A DNA stretch of 64,000 nucleotides from Styela clava (GCF_964204865.1 NC_135251.1:14632001-14696000), one strand, 5' to 3'; counted from the stretch's first letter, positions 37,524 to 49,985 are shown. Numbers and translations: made by a program. Notes: generated by a model not told the origin, from the letters alone.

Positions 37524-37600
37524 AGAGAAGAGCTGGAAGGTGGTGCGTCAATTGTCAAGAGAAATACAAAGGGGTGAAAACCTTAAACAAAATAAATTAA
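37524..37600 (+). CDS. Duplicate terminal exon (4') of the secreted-peptide gene, possible alternative exon
   Basis: The acceptor TTTTTGTACAG and the frame are kept. The exon encodes RRAGRWCVNCQEKYKGVK and runs to a TAA, shorter by a few residues than exon 4. Compared with exon 4 it keeps two cysteines (one TGC to TGT, synonymous) but loses the third (ATG TGC to AAA TAC). If spliced to exon 3 in place of exon 4 it would give an isoform with five cysteines. It could equally be a non-functional duplicate. An AATAAA follows at 37747-37752. Confidence 0.45.
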
Positions 37601-38315
37601 TTACTGATTAAAACAAACTTGGTAACGAATTTACGTCAATGTTTGTAACCGGAAGAGAAAGATAAAATAAGAATAAATTTAGCATTTTTTTTTCAAGTTT
37701 TCATTTCCATCCTAAAACTGATCAGTGAAACTGTGTGCTCGAATAGAATAAATTCTTTCTACATTAAAAGAAAAATATTGCTAAAATAATTTACCAGCAA
37801 CGTGTAATCGAGATACTGCTTATTCACCAAGAATATATGTTTCAAAGCATTATTTAAATAACTAAAAGTATTTTCACTACTCTTGCGTGTTTGAAAACTT
37901 TAGAGAAGAGATTATTGACTATTTATCAGATCTTATTCCATTTTTTTAATTGCGTATATTGTATATCGACAGGTGGAACTTAAATTTTTGTTAATGATCG
38001 CCTACTCATATAAAACTTCTGAATAACGCATTCATTTAATCTACAAAGGCATTGATGTTTATTCAACTCCTCTTTTTAGCAGTAAGCTAATAGACTTAAA
38101 TTAAGGTAATTTAGAAGAACCGTTGTAATGGCTCCAAAAGTCATTCCATCCAATTTAATCATCTTTTGAAGCAGTAGAAGGAGTAGCAAATGCGATGGTA
38201 TTTCAATACTAAAAATATTAACTCTTCACAATCTATGAGTTTTCTGCTGAACTTTCGTTTTCTTCTGAACTTATAAAAAGTTTACGATTTAACATGTTAA
38301 TATATAAACGAGAAT

Positions 38316-38629
38316 ATCGGTTGGAAACCGAAGACTTATCGATCGATAGTTAGGGGATCCCCCAAAACAGAAACTGCAGTTTCGATTCATCCGCTCTTGT
38401 AACTTGCGCACTGCGCATCGCACACACACACTCGGCGGGTTTCAAAATTCTCTCACTTTACAAAAATCTAGATCACTATATCAATAATTGATTGATAACT
38501 CGCTAATTATACGACATGATTCGCCCAAAATCAATAGGCTTCTGGTCCGAGATAAGATGAATGCACATGCAAAATCTGGAGCAGATTCAATCTCGCTTTC
38601 GTGAGATATCGCGTGCATCTAACCGACAC

Positions 38630-38664
<35 letters not shown>

Positions 38665-38722
38665 TACATACATACAGACAAATACCTATCAATATACTTA
38701 CCGATCTTAAGATCGATAAGTA
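38316..38722. mobile_element. Insertion in duplication unit 2 with (CAGA)n microsatellite
   Basis: The segment is absent from unit 1. It carries ACTTATCGATCGATAG near its left end and GATCGATAAGT at its right end, as imperfect inverted repeats, around an ACAGACAG tract (38626-38663). This suggests a small non-autonomous element inserted after the tandem duplication. Confidence 0.6.
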
Positions 38723-39643
38723 ACAAGAATAAATTTGTGTTCGTAGTAAGATTTGAAATGAATGCATTGATTGATTATATCTGCTCTAGGTGTGAGCTAT
38801 ACTGGCGTAATATGTTGTCTAACGGCAAACCAGAAGTGAGAAAAGTTTCCTAGAGCAACTACGTGCCAAATACAAAGGTTCCAGATAGAGTGCGGGCCAA
38901 ATTCATTGCTGCCACCAAACAATCGCTGCATGGAAGTTCAAATTATGGCGCAATCGCAACTCCTACTACCGTGTTAAATGCATGTCGCAATAAAACCTGT
39001 ATGCGGCAGTGTTTTATTTATTATTACATACAAGAATTAGTGTTTTTGTCAAATCTGAGGGAGAAATAATTGAAATCAGTACCTTTGTTTTTGAGTTGTA
39101 ATTTAAGATTTTCAGTAAATTCGTTTGCGGGTCGCATTTGCAAGAAAGTACTTTTTGTACCATACCCTCCGTTATCAAACGTCGGAGTTTGGTAAAGCGT
39201 CGTGTAAACAGACGTCACGCTTGACGAATTGAAACCGTGTTCCCATGAAAAATGTAAATTTAGCGAAATTTCGGATGGAATATAAGATCTCGTAGGATTC
39301 AATAGCAAGCAATAGCAAAATATACAATCTTTAGTCACTAAAAATTGCAAAGCAATTGGTCCAGTAGTTGATGAGAAAAACGACATCAAAATAACACAAC
39401 AATCCAAGATCAATTCGTATCCAATGATCAAATATATGGGCACGAAATGGTCTGGTTATGCTTGGTAATTTAATAGAGGCCCCAAAAATGTTTAAAAAAA
39501 AATATATATATTGATTTTTCTGCGAAATATACAATTATACAATCTTAAACCACTGAAAATTTCAAAACAATTGGTCGGGTTCAAATATACATAGATGCAA
39601 TGATATTGGAACCTCATTTCCAGAGTTATTCTACCATTTAATA

Positions 39644-40720
39644 TCTACTGACTGTCACTGAGTCACTGTATCGGAAGGGTGTATAGTTAACGAGAACACA
39701 CGGTTGTACCGGATACAGCCAGGGTCAAGTTACTGTTGCACCCGAAAGAATTTATGGTACACTCGGTCGGTACCTTTTATATACTGTATTCTGATAATAA
39801 ACCCACTTTGCACAAAATTTGTTCCAGCAAAATTTCCTTCGCTCAAACCAACGTTTTGCAATCGGGGAGAAATTCGTAAAGAGGGAAGAATTTTGACGTT
39901 CTTGGAGAATGTTTTTGTATTTGCTGTAGTAGTACCTATATTTTTCATTTCTTTAATATTGCTATAATACTTATTTAATCACACATTATAAACTGCTAAT
40001 AATCCAGGTTTTTCAGTGCAACAACGAAATTTTTACACCAAAATGATTCGTCCGCATAGCTTGGAGCAGTTGATGTTTTGAGGAAATGACATTAAAGTAA
40101 AAGTTCATCCAGGCTTACCATATATATAAAAACAAAACAAAAAACGGGACAGTCCGTATTGGACAAATCTTGGTTCGATTCTGAGGCTTAATAATATTCA
40201 ACTCATTTGGAAAACTTTCATTTTTTTGTGGCATTTTGAATAATCTGACGACAGCACAGCTAACGTTAGATGTTCAATTGTCTTATTAAGTAGTTATTAA
40301 GAAAATCAATTTTTTCATAACAATAGGAAGAAATATCAACAAGAACAACATTTACAAAACGATCCATATGTAAATTTCGTGTCCAAAAAGCACTGCACTA
40401 TTACACAAATTTGCATGTTTTGTCATAATAACTACTTTGCAAACAATGAATTTGAAATTTTCTAGCGGAGGCTTGTCACAACTGTAAAACGAATAAATTC
40501 TAATAAATTCCCAGGAAGTCGATGCCGATAATGAGTTATTGAATGTGATTTACTACACGAATTCAACTTTCACTGCCGGCTTCAGCTTTTGGCGGTCTGC
40601 CATACACATGTTACTCACCATTGTCTCTACGAAAAGTATCAAAAAACAAAGCGTCAAAATATTATACAATTTTGCGGAAGCTTGTTACTACTGTCAAACG
40701 AATAAATTCCAATAACAACA
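39644..40720. other. Repeat-bearing intergenic region
   Basis: 39998-40290 matches the block at 32640-32950 (ATCCAGGTTTTTCAG, TTTTGAGGAAATGACAT), and 40465-40735 matches the 210-bp unit at 32214. A frame at 39704-39967 with hydrophobic end (FAVVVPIFFISLILL) has no family signal and overlaps an open minus-strand frame, so it is not called a gene. Confidence 0.5.
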
Positions 40721-42412
40721 CGAGAGGTCACAAGTAGAATCGGAAATTCACATGTAACGGCTCCTGAAACGGTTTCCGCGTTCATTAAAAATACCAGCTT
40801 TTTTGTGTTATAATAAATTTTTCTGTCTCGTAATAACTATAATAATTTAAAATGTCTCTCTATTTTAATTCATTTGTGATCAAGGTAACTCGCGGTTGCG
40901 GCGACTCACGACAAAATAAACTCATTACCTATCTAAAATACCACGCCAATCCGCGTACATAATAAAGTGTGATCAACTGCCCGAATATATTTAGTTTTTA
41001 TATATATTGCACTCATGCGAATTCGTTATCGTCATTAGAAAGATATGGTATAATATCCCAGGAAGTATAATTAATTTAGTACAATTAAAATACATGTAAA
41101 GTATATTAGTAGATGAAAAATACATATTCATCGAAACGAAATCCCCGCGGTACGGCTTCTGAGTCAGACCTCGAGATTAGGTCAGTCGTTAAAAAAGCCG
41201 ACTTTTTCAACGGATATGTAATGGTTTTTCTGTTGAATAAAATATTCAATCCATGATTGATATACTTATCTAAAATGGTTGCTTTATTCATTAAATAAAT
41301 TCATTCATTATTCAATTCATTAAATTTTGTGATAAATTAAAACTGCGATTGCGTCGATAAAATAAAAGCACCAGTACTCCAAAATAACACGGTAATCCGC
41401 AACCATAAAAATGTCGATTACATTTTGTTTTGATTTGTATTCTTGCCAATTTCACCAATATGAGCTGTCCCTGCAACTCTTACTTCGCTCTATTGCAATG
41501 CCGCCACTCGATTAATTTCAAGATATCACCGTTACAGATATTCCTAAGTCTGCGATCCCACGAAGTAAAATTTATATAAAGTCTGTAGTTTTAGAACACT
41601 ACTGGTGTGCCGCACGCACAAGGAATTTACGAGATTTTCAATTTCTAAGAAAGTGTTTTCAATCTGTCGCGGTCCACCCCAAAACGAAACTCATGGCGTT
41701 TTTCATTTTAATTTTAGTATTTTAAAATGCCAGTTTTACAATAAAATTTTTTTAGGTACGGATTCACTTCTTTATTCTATCTTTAGCATCTCGTCGCTGA
41801 TTATTATAATAAAAACTAACTCGTTTTCCTCAGAGGTGTCATGGTTCCATTCGAGAACAAAAAAAGTAATTATAATCGTCTTCGCGGCACAAGAATATGT
41901 CGAGGGAAATTTCGGATTTAGGAAGAATAAACACCGAAATCAAGATTTTTAGGGCTTGAATAACACGCGACGCTGACGTAAACAATGGAGATTTAAACAA
42001 AATGCAATCGCAAACGCCTTAGGGACAACAGTTGATTGAAATTTTACGTGTCTTATGTAAACGTTTAAGCAGAAAATACATTAAAGCATAGGTTTATTGC
42101 TTGTTTAGTTTTACTTAATAATTAGTTTGACTTTGCCAAGTATTGCAAACTGGGCGGAAAAACGGGAATGTATGATGACCAACCACTATTTGGCTTTATA
42201 CATACGACAGTGAATGGCGAAGTTGTACTCCGAAGCGTTTTATGCCTAAACAATCTGAGCAATGACGCTATGAGACCAACACTCAGTTATAGCGCCATCT
42301 TAATATATAACAACTTGTCCATCACAAAAGCATTTTTTCAGAGCAAAAAGAGGGGGGGGGGCGCGAAGTTTGTAAAATTTTTCAAAGGGGGGCGCGGCTT
42401 AAACAGTTTAAC
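40721..42412. mobile_element. hAT-like non-autonomous element (copy 2), left end lost
   Basis: Collinear with copy 1 from CGAGAGGTCAC (8212) to the right G-rich end (AAGAGGGGGGGGGCGCGAAG). It lacks the 1.9-kb insertion seen in copy 1, which defines the empty site. Coding capacity is destroyed. Confidence 0.8.
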
Positions 42413-43460
42413 CCGTTTGATACGGGACAGTGCGTATTGGAAAATCTTGATTCGATTCGTAGGCTTAGTTAAAAAAACGTAAGTGGTTGAGAGCCGGTAG
42501 TCAACCAAGTACACCATGCAAGGTCGAAATAGTGATTTGTTTCAGTGAATTATGCATTTACAAAAAAGACGAGCACGGTGAAGAACTAGAGATATACATC
42601 TCTCATTGATACAATATGAGCCACCGGCTTTAATATTCACTCGAAGTCAAATCTCAAAAATATTAGGCCGTGAGACGAGGCCCTGAAAAATGGTTTAGTG
42701 AGTTTCGTAGCGCACATCTGGGGACTATATAACTTCTTTAGTTTTGAATGAAAATGAACATACTGAACGCATTACAGCTCGATTCTACTAACGAAAGCTG
42801 CACATTTTCTGTAAAACATGTTTAAAAAGTCCTGATGCAAAAATTGGATATTCGGAGATTCCACGAAAATCAATATTAGTAGGTGTACAACGACACAGCA
42901 TGAAAAGTTGCTTCCATTTTATAGAAGCCATCAAACGCATCAATTTTATCACAAGTCACAAATTAACACCGTGAGCACAAAAACACAAGTAAATCGGTTA
43001 AAATCCCTATTTAAAATTGGGGACTCTCTGAAAATCAATAACCATAAGTTTACAACGAAACAGCATAAAAACTATGCAATTCAAGAACCCTGCTGCAAGC
43101 AGTTTACAACAATAAACAGCATCACAGGAAAAAGCATTTATTCTATAGAAGCTATCTAACGCATTTATATTTAGACAATAAAGTCACAAATTAACATAGT
43201 GAGCACAAAAACACAAATTAATCGGTTATTTCTCAGTGGGAAATTTAACGAAAACGCCAAGAAAATTAAATGAATACAGTATGTTCATAACAAAGTGAAC
43301 AGAAATATTACAATTAGTCCTTTTTCAGTTTATGTAGTCGTGTATTTGAAACAAAGGCAATGTTATTTATAAAAACAGGACTTTCGACACTAACAGATGT
43401 CTGACAAAAAACTAATAATTAATATTTATTGAATTCAACTTCATTATCTAATTCCTTTTC

Positions 43461-43869
43461 CTATGAATTACTTCCGAAAGCCTCATTCGACTTTTTCTCT
43501 ATAAGTGTACTGTGGTTTTTGTAGTCGACACAAAAACAAAATTCTATGCAATCTAGGTTGTTTTTGGCACACATGCATAAATTATTTTGAGACCTATTAT
43601 TCTTACTCTTGCAGTTTGACAACTCAGGAACTGGTTTGGGGGCTGGAAGTGAATCCATCAATCTAACCCGCAGAACACCATCATCAAAAACCCATCCATG
43701 GCCAATAAGTGGGGGAAATAATTGGCTTTGGTTCTAGGCAACAGTGATGAATTCCTGCCTGGGAAATTGCCCTCAGAACATGTTTTTTTAGTGAATTATT
43801 GTTGAGTAGAAGAGGATAACATGAAAGAGTCATGTTTGCCAGTTTTGAAAAAACGTGCCCTGGTATCAT
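43461..43869 (-). pseudogene. Transposon ORF remnant, left arm (CXC-type cysteine tail protein)
   Basis: Two frames joined by a frameshift read KKHVLRAISQAGIHHCCLEP, then DSLPAPKPVPELSNCKSK and CMCAKNNLDCIEFCFCV. This order (HVLRA-QAGI, PxP/GHGW, LPAPxxxLEL, then C-K-C repeats with NxLxC) matches my recollection of a widespread element-associated protein C-terminus in animal genomes. Several expected cysteines are lost. Confidence 0.55.
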
Positions 43870-44239
43870 TTACATTCTCCATATTCTCTCCATACAGCGA
43901 TAAAACAAATTCCTCAGCTTTATTTATTAATGCCTCGTTAACCTCAAAAAATCTTCATAGTTGAGAAAAAGACTCAATGAATTTCAAGTCCCTCAACATC
44001 AGTTTGATGGGCAGTTTCAAGTGCAAAAGAATGCCCAAGTATTTCAATATGAATATCCCATCTGAGCTGTTTACAAATGTTATGATTCTCATATACATTT
44101 ACACTTTCCTTCAAGACTTCTTCGATTCATTTTATTCTTAGGTATAGGGCTGATAGAAGCAGCGACGATAGCCTGCGTTGGCTTGGATTGGAGATCATTG
44201 GCATTTTCTTTTGTAGTTCGGTCCATTGGCCAATGAACA

Positions 44240-47065
44240 AGGTATTACTAAATTTCTAAGGAACATTTTAAAATTATATTCAGGTAATTTCTATTTGTGC
44301 GCTACGAAACTGAAAGATAAACGGCCTCGTCTCGCGGCCTAGATATTTAGTAAGAAGCTGTAACGAGTTAATGTAACAATTGGTGGAAGAGACTGTTTTT
44401 TTTTTCTAGTTTTTTGGCCTCTTGTGGATTACAGTTTACTTCGCGATTACGTTTAGGTATCTAGGACGGATAGTTAATTTTTTAACCATACCTTGCATAA
44501 TGGAAACAGGATACATGATTGTGGTTTTCCAATGTACGTCATCGACTTTCTGTATCATATGGAAGTCCACCAATCCTGTTGCTTATCGAGTGTCAAAAGC
44601 ATAAATGAATATGCACAGAACATGATCAAGGTCATTCTTCAAACCAGCGTTTCGCAAGGGGAATTTTGTTGTTTTGGGGGAGAAAATGGAGACATGATAT
44701 TTTCTATTTGATGTATTTTTACTAATAACTGATTGAAATTCCTATCCTATCTTAGTATTGTTCAGGTATTTTGTAATTCATATCTATGCACACATTATCG
44801 AGTATTCAAATCGTGCAAAAGCCAGGCAGGGAGTTGTTCGTAGTACTAGCTCATGATCCTTGAGAAATGCGAACAAATCCCGAAATATGTAAAGTCCGAG
44901 ACAGGGAAAGATAGTAAAATGATCCAACATAGGCAAAAGGAGGAACGTATCGAAAAAAGTTGGAATCCGTGTATGACATACTGGTCATCAGGATATCAAA
45001 ATTTCTGCAATTGTTTATATTTCCAGGCCGACAGAATGTTTGTAGGTCAACAAAATAACAATATGCTCCGCACAGAAATAAGAAACTCAATATTGTATAT
45101 CTATTTCCTATGATTGTTCTGATGCGCAATTCACAAAACGGAAACACCAATTTTATACGTTCAAAACACCAGCCAAGATACGAACAAAATTAATAATAGT
45201 TTTGGTAAAAATCGATGTTTTGTCTTGATTGAGGATGTAATATATAATAAATACATTATTTGAAAATTTTGTTACATTGAGAAATTTATCACAATTAATT
45301 TTTTGATATGCAAATTGAATGTTTCGTTTGCTTTATCCTCAATAGAAGCTTTTGATAATTATTGCAGTTTTCCAAGAGAGTCTCCATTCGCACCCGCTTT
45401 CTTGCAAATAAATAAATATAAGTCATATTCGCTGCAGGATACACAACGAACTACTGCTAAGGGCAAATAAATTTTTCACATCAACCGGACTGAGAACTGG
45501 TAGAGAAAGACATTGTGTTGCCTCGACTATTGATTTTTCGACACATCGGTTTTATTGCTCTTATCCATTCATCTCTTTCGTCGTCCGAAGAAGCCATGAT
45601 GATATATAGTATTCCAACTGCTATCTTCACACAAAAAAGATGAATCGGGTGAACACGGATTAAACATAATTCAATATATAAAGGTAACTTTTTAATTAAT
45701 TCAACATTTTGTTAAGGGTAAGATTTGCACATAAACCGAAATAATATGAGAACACTGTTAATATGAGAACCTGCTCGAGCCGCCATTTTTCCTACTGTAA
45801 AAACCGAAGCACCACGAAGTGATAGACTATTCAATACTTTGGGATTCTTCTTAGATGGATCGAAGTATGATAATGTTGCAGGAGACCTCTGCAGAACGAA
45901 ACATCGTGTTTTCCAATTTGGAACAACGTGTCCCTGTTATGAAACATGTAAAGAATACTATTACAAATGAGTGATGCAATCAAACTGATATTACCGTCAA
46001 TCTAAACGTCCAACAGGATTTTTCTTTGCTACACTGGTGGTTTTTCTACAGCATCTCATAAGCTTGAATCACACCGCGTTACTTACGGTTCTGGGTTCGA
46101 CTAAGGAACGCGTTATTTGGTTTCATGATTTGTCATAGAAATATATCCTAGCTTTGCTTCTTACGTAATTAATGGTTCGAAACGCATTACCAAATCTAAG
46201 TTATATTATATTTTCGCCATGAACGCAAGAACGTTAGCGTGAAAAACAAAAATAATTCTCTATGTTAATGTTAATTTTATGATATCGACGTAATGAAAAA
46301 ATTCATTGCACGTACATATTAAATTGTTTACACTTTGAAAGGTAAATAAAATGAAAACAAATATGAAATCGATAGCATATTATGAATTTAAGTTAGATAC
46401 ACAGACATAAATAAATGCGATTGACTCAATAATAAATTGTCACATGGGAAATTCCGTGCCAATAGACAAACGTAACTGGCAATGAATATATCCATTTGTA
46501 TTACATGCTCCTTATTCGGTCATCGATACCAGAATACGACTCTTGCATAATCCAAAAGACGGAAAACAGTACCGTATGGTAATACTACCACTTTCTTGAT
46601 ATTTGATTAAAATGTGGAAGGCGCAAAAATTGGGCAATATTATGAATTAATAACATACATACGGCTATAGATATTTTTGGACACGTTTAGTGGACATAAC
46701 GATCGTTTTGTGGTTCTGTTGTTCTTTGACACGTTTTGAAGAAATCGCTTTTCTCTTTGATTACTGGACCGAAAAATTTTCTTCAGAAGGCTATTACTTT
46801 TTTTTGTTGCTATGACGTCATCAAAAGTATTGCCATTAGGTGGCGCTACGTGTCCATATATTTGAGCATAGATCTCTTGTTATTTATCATATCGTGCGTC
46901 TCGTAGATACATACCACCACCATTTGTCCCAATTTTTTCAGAAATGAAACTCCAGCAAGTATTTCCTTTTATGGAAGCGTGTGAAAATTTGCAATATTTT
47001 GTGTTAAAAAATTTTAAGTAACGGAATATTATAGATTATTATCATATGTTTTTTTCATATGTGTA
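44240..47065 (-). repeat. Inverted copy of pleckstrin gene 3' region
   Basis: Reverse complement of 29393-32097. A roughly 200-bp insertion (46679-46880, bounded by GGACACG and CGTGTCC) is present here but not at the pleckstrin locus. 47086-47135 is a fragment of the GTGTGTACCA MITE placed between this segment and the right arm. Confidence 0.88.
45481..45933 (-). pseudogene. Pleckstrin exon 7 and exon 8 copies (pseudogene fragment)
   Basis: The exon 7 copy (45933-45771) keeps its 163-bp length but its donor has changed from GTAACA to GTTCTC. The exon 8 copy (about 45653-45481) has lost its acceptor and first codons through an approximately 20-bp deletion and has a one-base insertion (GATTCATC for GATCATC) that shifts the frame. 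There is no first half of the gene, so it is a partial, non-functional copy. Confidence 0.88.
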
Positions 47066-47599
47066 TATATATATATTCATATTCTATAGAACCGTCTCAC
47101 GGAATTTTATGAAATCAGCGAACCGGTTAGCATTACTGCTTCTTACTAAAAATCTAGGCAGCGAGACGAGGCCGTTTATCTTCCAGTTTCGTAGCGCACA
47201 AAAGGGACTCGCTGAAAATAATTTTAAAATGTTTCTTAGAAATTTAGTAACAAATAATACCTTGTTTCCATTTCCAAAAGTTGTACGTTTTGCGAAAAAG
47301 ACGCTTTTACTACAAGAAATATGTGCTACCATGTGTCCTATATTCTCTGCGTTTCCGACAACATTGGCCAATGAACGAAACTGCAAAAGAAAATGATCTC
47401 CAATCCAAGCCAACGCAGGCTATCGTCGCTGCTTTTATCAGCCCTATACCTAAGAATAAAATGAATCGAAGAAGTCTTGAAGAAAAATGTAAATTCATAT
47501 TGAAATACTTGGGCATTCTCCTGCACTTGAAACTGCACATCAAACTGATGTTGGGGAACTTGAAATTCATTGAGTTTTTTTCTCAACTATGAAGACCTT

Positions 47600-48060
47600 G
47601 TGAGGTTAACGAGGCATTAATAAATAAAGCTGAGGAATTTGTTCTATCGCTGTATGAAGAGGATATGGAGAATGTAAATGATACCAGGGCACGTTTTTTC
47701 AAAACTGGCAAACATGACTCTTTCATGTTATCCTCTTCCACCCAACAATGATTCACTAAAAAACGTGTTCTGAGGGCAATTTCCCAGGCAGGAATTCATC
47801 ACTGTTGCCTAGAACCAAAGCCAATTATTCCCCACTTATTGGCCATGGATGGGTTTTTGATGATGGTGTTCTGCGGGTAAAATTGATGGATTCACTTCCA
47901 GCCCCCAAATCAGTTCTTGAGTTGTCAAACTGCAAGAGTAAGAAAATAGGTCTCAAAATAATTTATGCATATGTGCCAAAAACAACCTAAATTGCATAGA
48001 ATTTTGTTTTTGTGTCGACTACAAAAACCACAGTACACTTATAGAGGAAAAGTTGAATGA
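47600..48060 (+). pseudogene. Transposon ORF remnant, right arm
   Basis: The inverted counterpart of the left-arm remnant. It reads EFVLSLYEEDMENVNDTRAR, then GHGWVFDDGVLRVKLMDSLP and APKSVLELSNCKSK, and the FCFCVDYKNHSTL region in another frame. At least one frameshift and loss of cysteines make it non-functional. The preserved GHGW-DDG motif supports the family guess better than the left arm does. Confidence 0.6.
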
Positions 48061-49033
48061 GGCTTTCGGAAGTAATTCATAGGAAAGGGAATTAGATATT
48101 GAAGTTGAATTTTTTTGTCAGACATCTGTTAGTGTCGAAAGTCCTGTTTTTATAAATAACATTGCCTTTGTTTCAAATACACGACTACATAAACTGAAAA
48201 AAGACTAATTGTAATATTTCTGTTCACTATGTTATGAACATACTGTATTCATTTAATTTTCTTGGCGTTTTCGTTAAATTTCTTACTGAGAAATTACCGA
48301 TTAATTTATGCCTTTGTGTTGACTATGTTAATTTATGACCTCATTGTCTAAATATAAATGCGTTAGATAGCTTCTATAGAATAAATGCTTTTTCCTATGA
48401 TGCTGTTTATTGTTGTAAACTGCTTGCAACAGGGTTCTTGAATTGCATAGTTTTTATGCTGTTTCGTTGTAAACTTATGGTTATTGATTTTCGGAGAATT
48501 CCCAATTTTGAATAGGGATTTTAACCGATTTACTTGTGCTCTTGTGCTCACGGTGTTAATTTGTGACTTGTGATAAAATTGATGCGTTTGATGGCTTCTA
48601 TAAAATGAAAGCAACTTTTTATGCTGTGTCGTTGTACACCTACGATTATTGATTTTCGTGGAATCCAATTTTTGCATCAGGGTTTTTTGAGCATGTTTTA
48701 CAGAAAATGTGCAACTTTCGTTAGTGGAATCAAGCTGTAATGCGTTCAGTATATTCATTTTCATTTGAAACTAAAGAAGTTATATAGTCCCCAGATGTGC
48801 GCTACGAAACTCACTAAACCATTTTTCAGGGCCTCGTCTCACGGCCTAATATTTTTGAGATTTGACTTCGAGTGAATATTAAAGCCGGTGGCTAATATTG
48901 TATCAATGAGATTTGTATATCTCTAGTTCTTCACCGTGCTCGTCTTTTTTGTGAATGCATAATTCACTGGAACAAATCACTATTTCGACCTTGCATGGTG
49001 TACTTGGTTGACTACCGGCTCTCAACCACTTAC

Positions 49034-49985
49034 TACCCTTGTTTTTTACCTAGAAAGAATTTTTCAATCCTTCAAAAATGGCTCGGCGGTTGGCACATTG
49101 TTTTAAGTGGCAAGAATACGCGTGGTATCGCATCTATCACCCCTCTTGAGTTCGCAGGTTGGAATCCCTTGGGGATAATTATGAGCAAGCGAATGGATGT
49201 TTTTCCGACCTTTTGTATTTTACGCAAACTATTCTATTGTAGCTCGTTCGAGACTAATTTTTGATTATTGCAACTAAACTAAGGCTCACAAAGGCATAAT
49301 GACCATTAAATAATTTACGACTAAATTCAGGAAACACAACTGAAAACTGAAAACTTGCTTGTCGTTCATGGCATCTGAACCGATACCTAACTAACTGATC
49401 CTATACCGGACACTTAACTTCCGAGAGCCATGGAAAGCTATATGATAGGTAATCCCATCCCCTTTCCTCCCACATGAAAATCCTATCATAAAGTTTTTTT
49501 GAAAAAAAAACTGGTTGCCTGGCGTATCTGGCAACACTCTTTAACACGTGTCTTTGCGCCTTGATTATACCACTTGCGGCGCCCTTTCACTGCTGCAAAA
49601 TGCGTTTCCTCACGGCGGCAAGGGTATAAATCGCCGTATATATTTCAGCGTTTGCCACTTGCTTCCAGTACGGTTACCTGTGGTTTGTTTTTGTCGAGTC
49701 GGTTTTAAAAATTCCTCTGTAGGCTTACCCCGGTCTAGATTCACTAATACTTTCAGGAGTGATATTGACAGTTTAGGTTATAGAAAAAATCAAAGTAAAG
49801 TGAAGAGCAAAATATCAAAATAATATGCTAACAGAATATTACATAAAAACTGAATGACATATTGCCAAAACTGCAAAATGTATGACTTAGATGCCAATAG
49901 TGTCAAAATGTTTAAAAGCGTGCACATAAAAACTATATTCATAATGCAGTTTAACTATCCGAGTGAATAAGTGGAATAGTCCATC
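49034..49985. other. Intergenic with a diverged SINE and a TATA-like site
   Basis: 49080-49200 resembles a family-1 SINE head (GGCTCGGCGGTTGGCAC, GTTCGCAGGTTGGAATCCC), with a tail-like stretch ending near 49495. GGGTATAAATCGCC at 49620 lies in a locally GC-richer patch and could be a promoter, but no supported downstream exon was found. Confidence 0.4.

Larger units (their letters stand above)
37156..39643 (+). repeat. Tandem duplication, unit 2 (contains exon 4 copy)
   Basis: Direct repeat of 34835-37155, with an extra insertion of about 400 bp at 38316-38722. It carries a second version of the terminal exon with its acceptor and poly(A) signal. Confidence 0.9.
42479..49033. mobile_element. 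Large inverted-arm element carrying a pleckstrin gene segment
   Basis: Outer ends are inverted repeats: GTAAGTGGTTGAGAGCCGGT at 42479 and its complement ending at 49033. Arms of about 1.9 kb (42479-44352 and 47137-49033) match each other in reverse complement with substitutions and a roughly 130-bp deletion in the left arm. Between them lies 2.8 kb homologous to 29393-31960 in reverse. A clear target duplication was not found. It may be one TIR element with a captured insert, or two inverted copies of a shorter element flanking a host segment. Confidence 0.75.

Noticed and set aside
44422-45150. Frames shared between 31.2-31.9 kb and 44.4-45.1 kb as a conserved gene
   Set aside because: Their conservation comes from the inverted duplication of pleckstrin 3' flank; frames break and show no domain.
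49548-49823. Small protein gene downstream of a TATA-like box
   Set aside because: No splice partner, family motif or 3' signal; at most a promoter-like patch.
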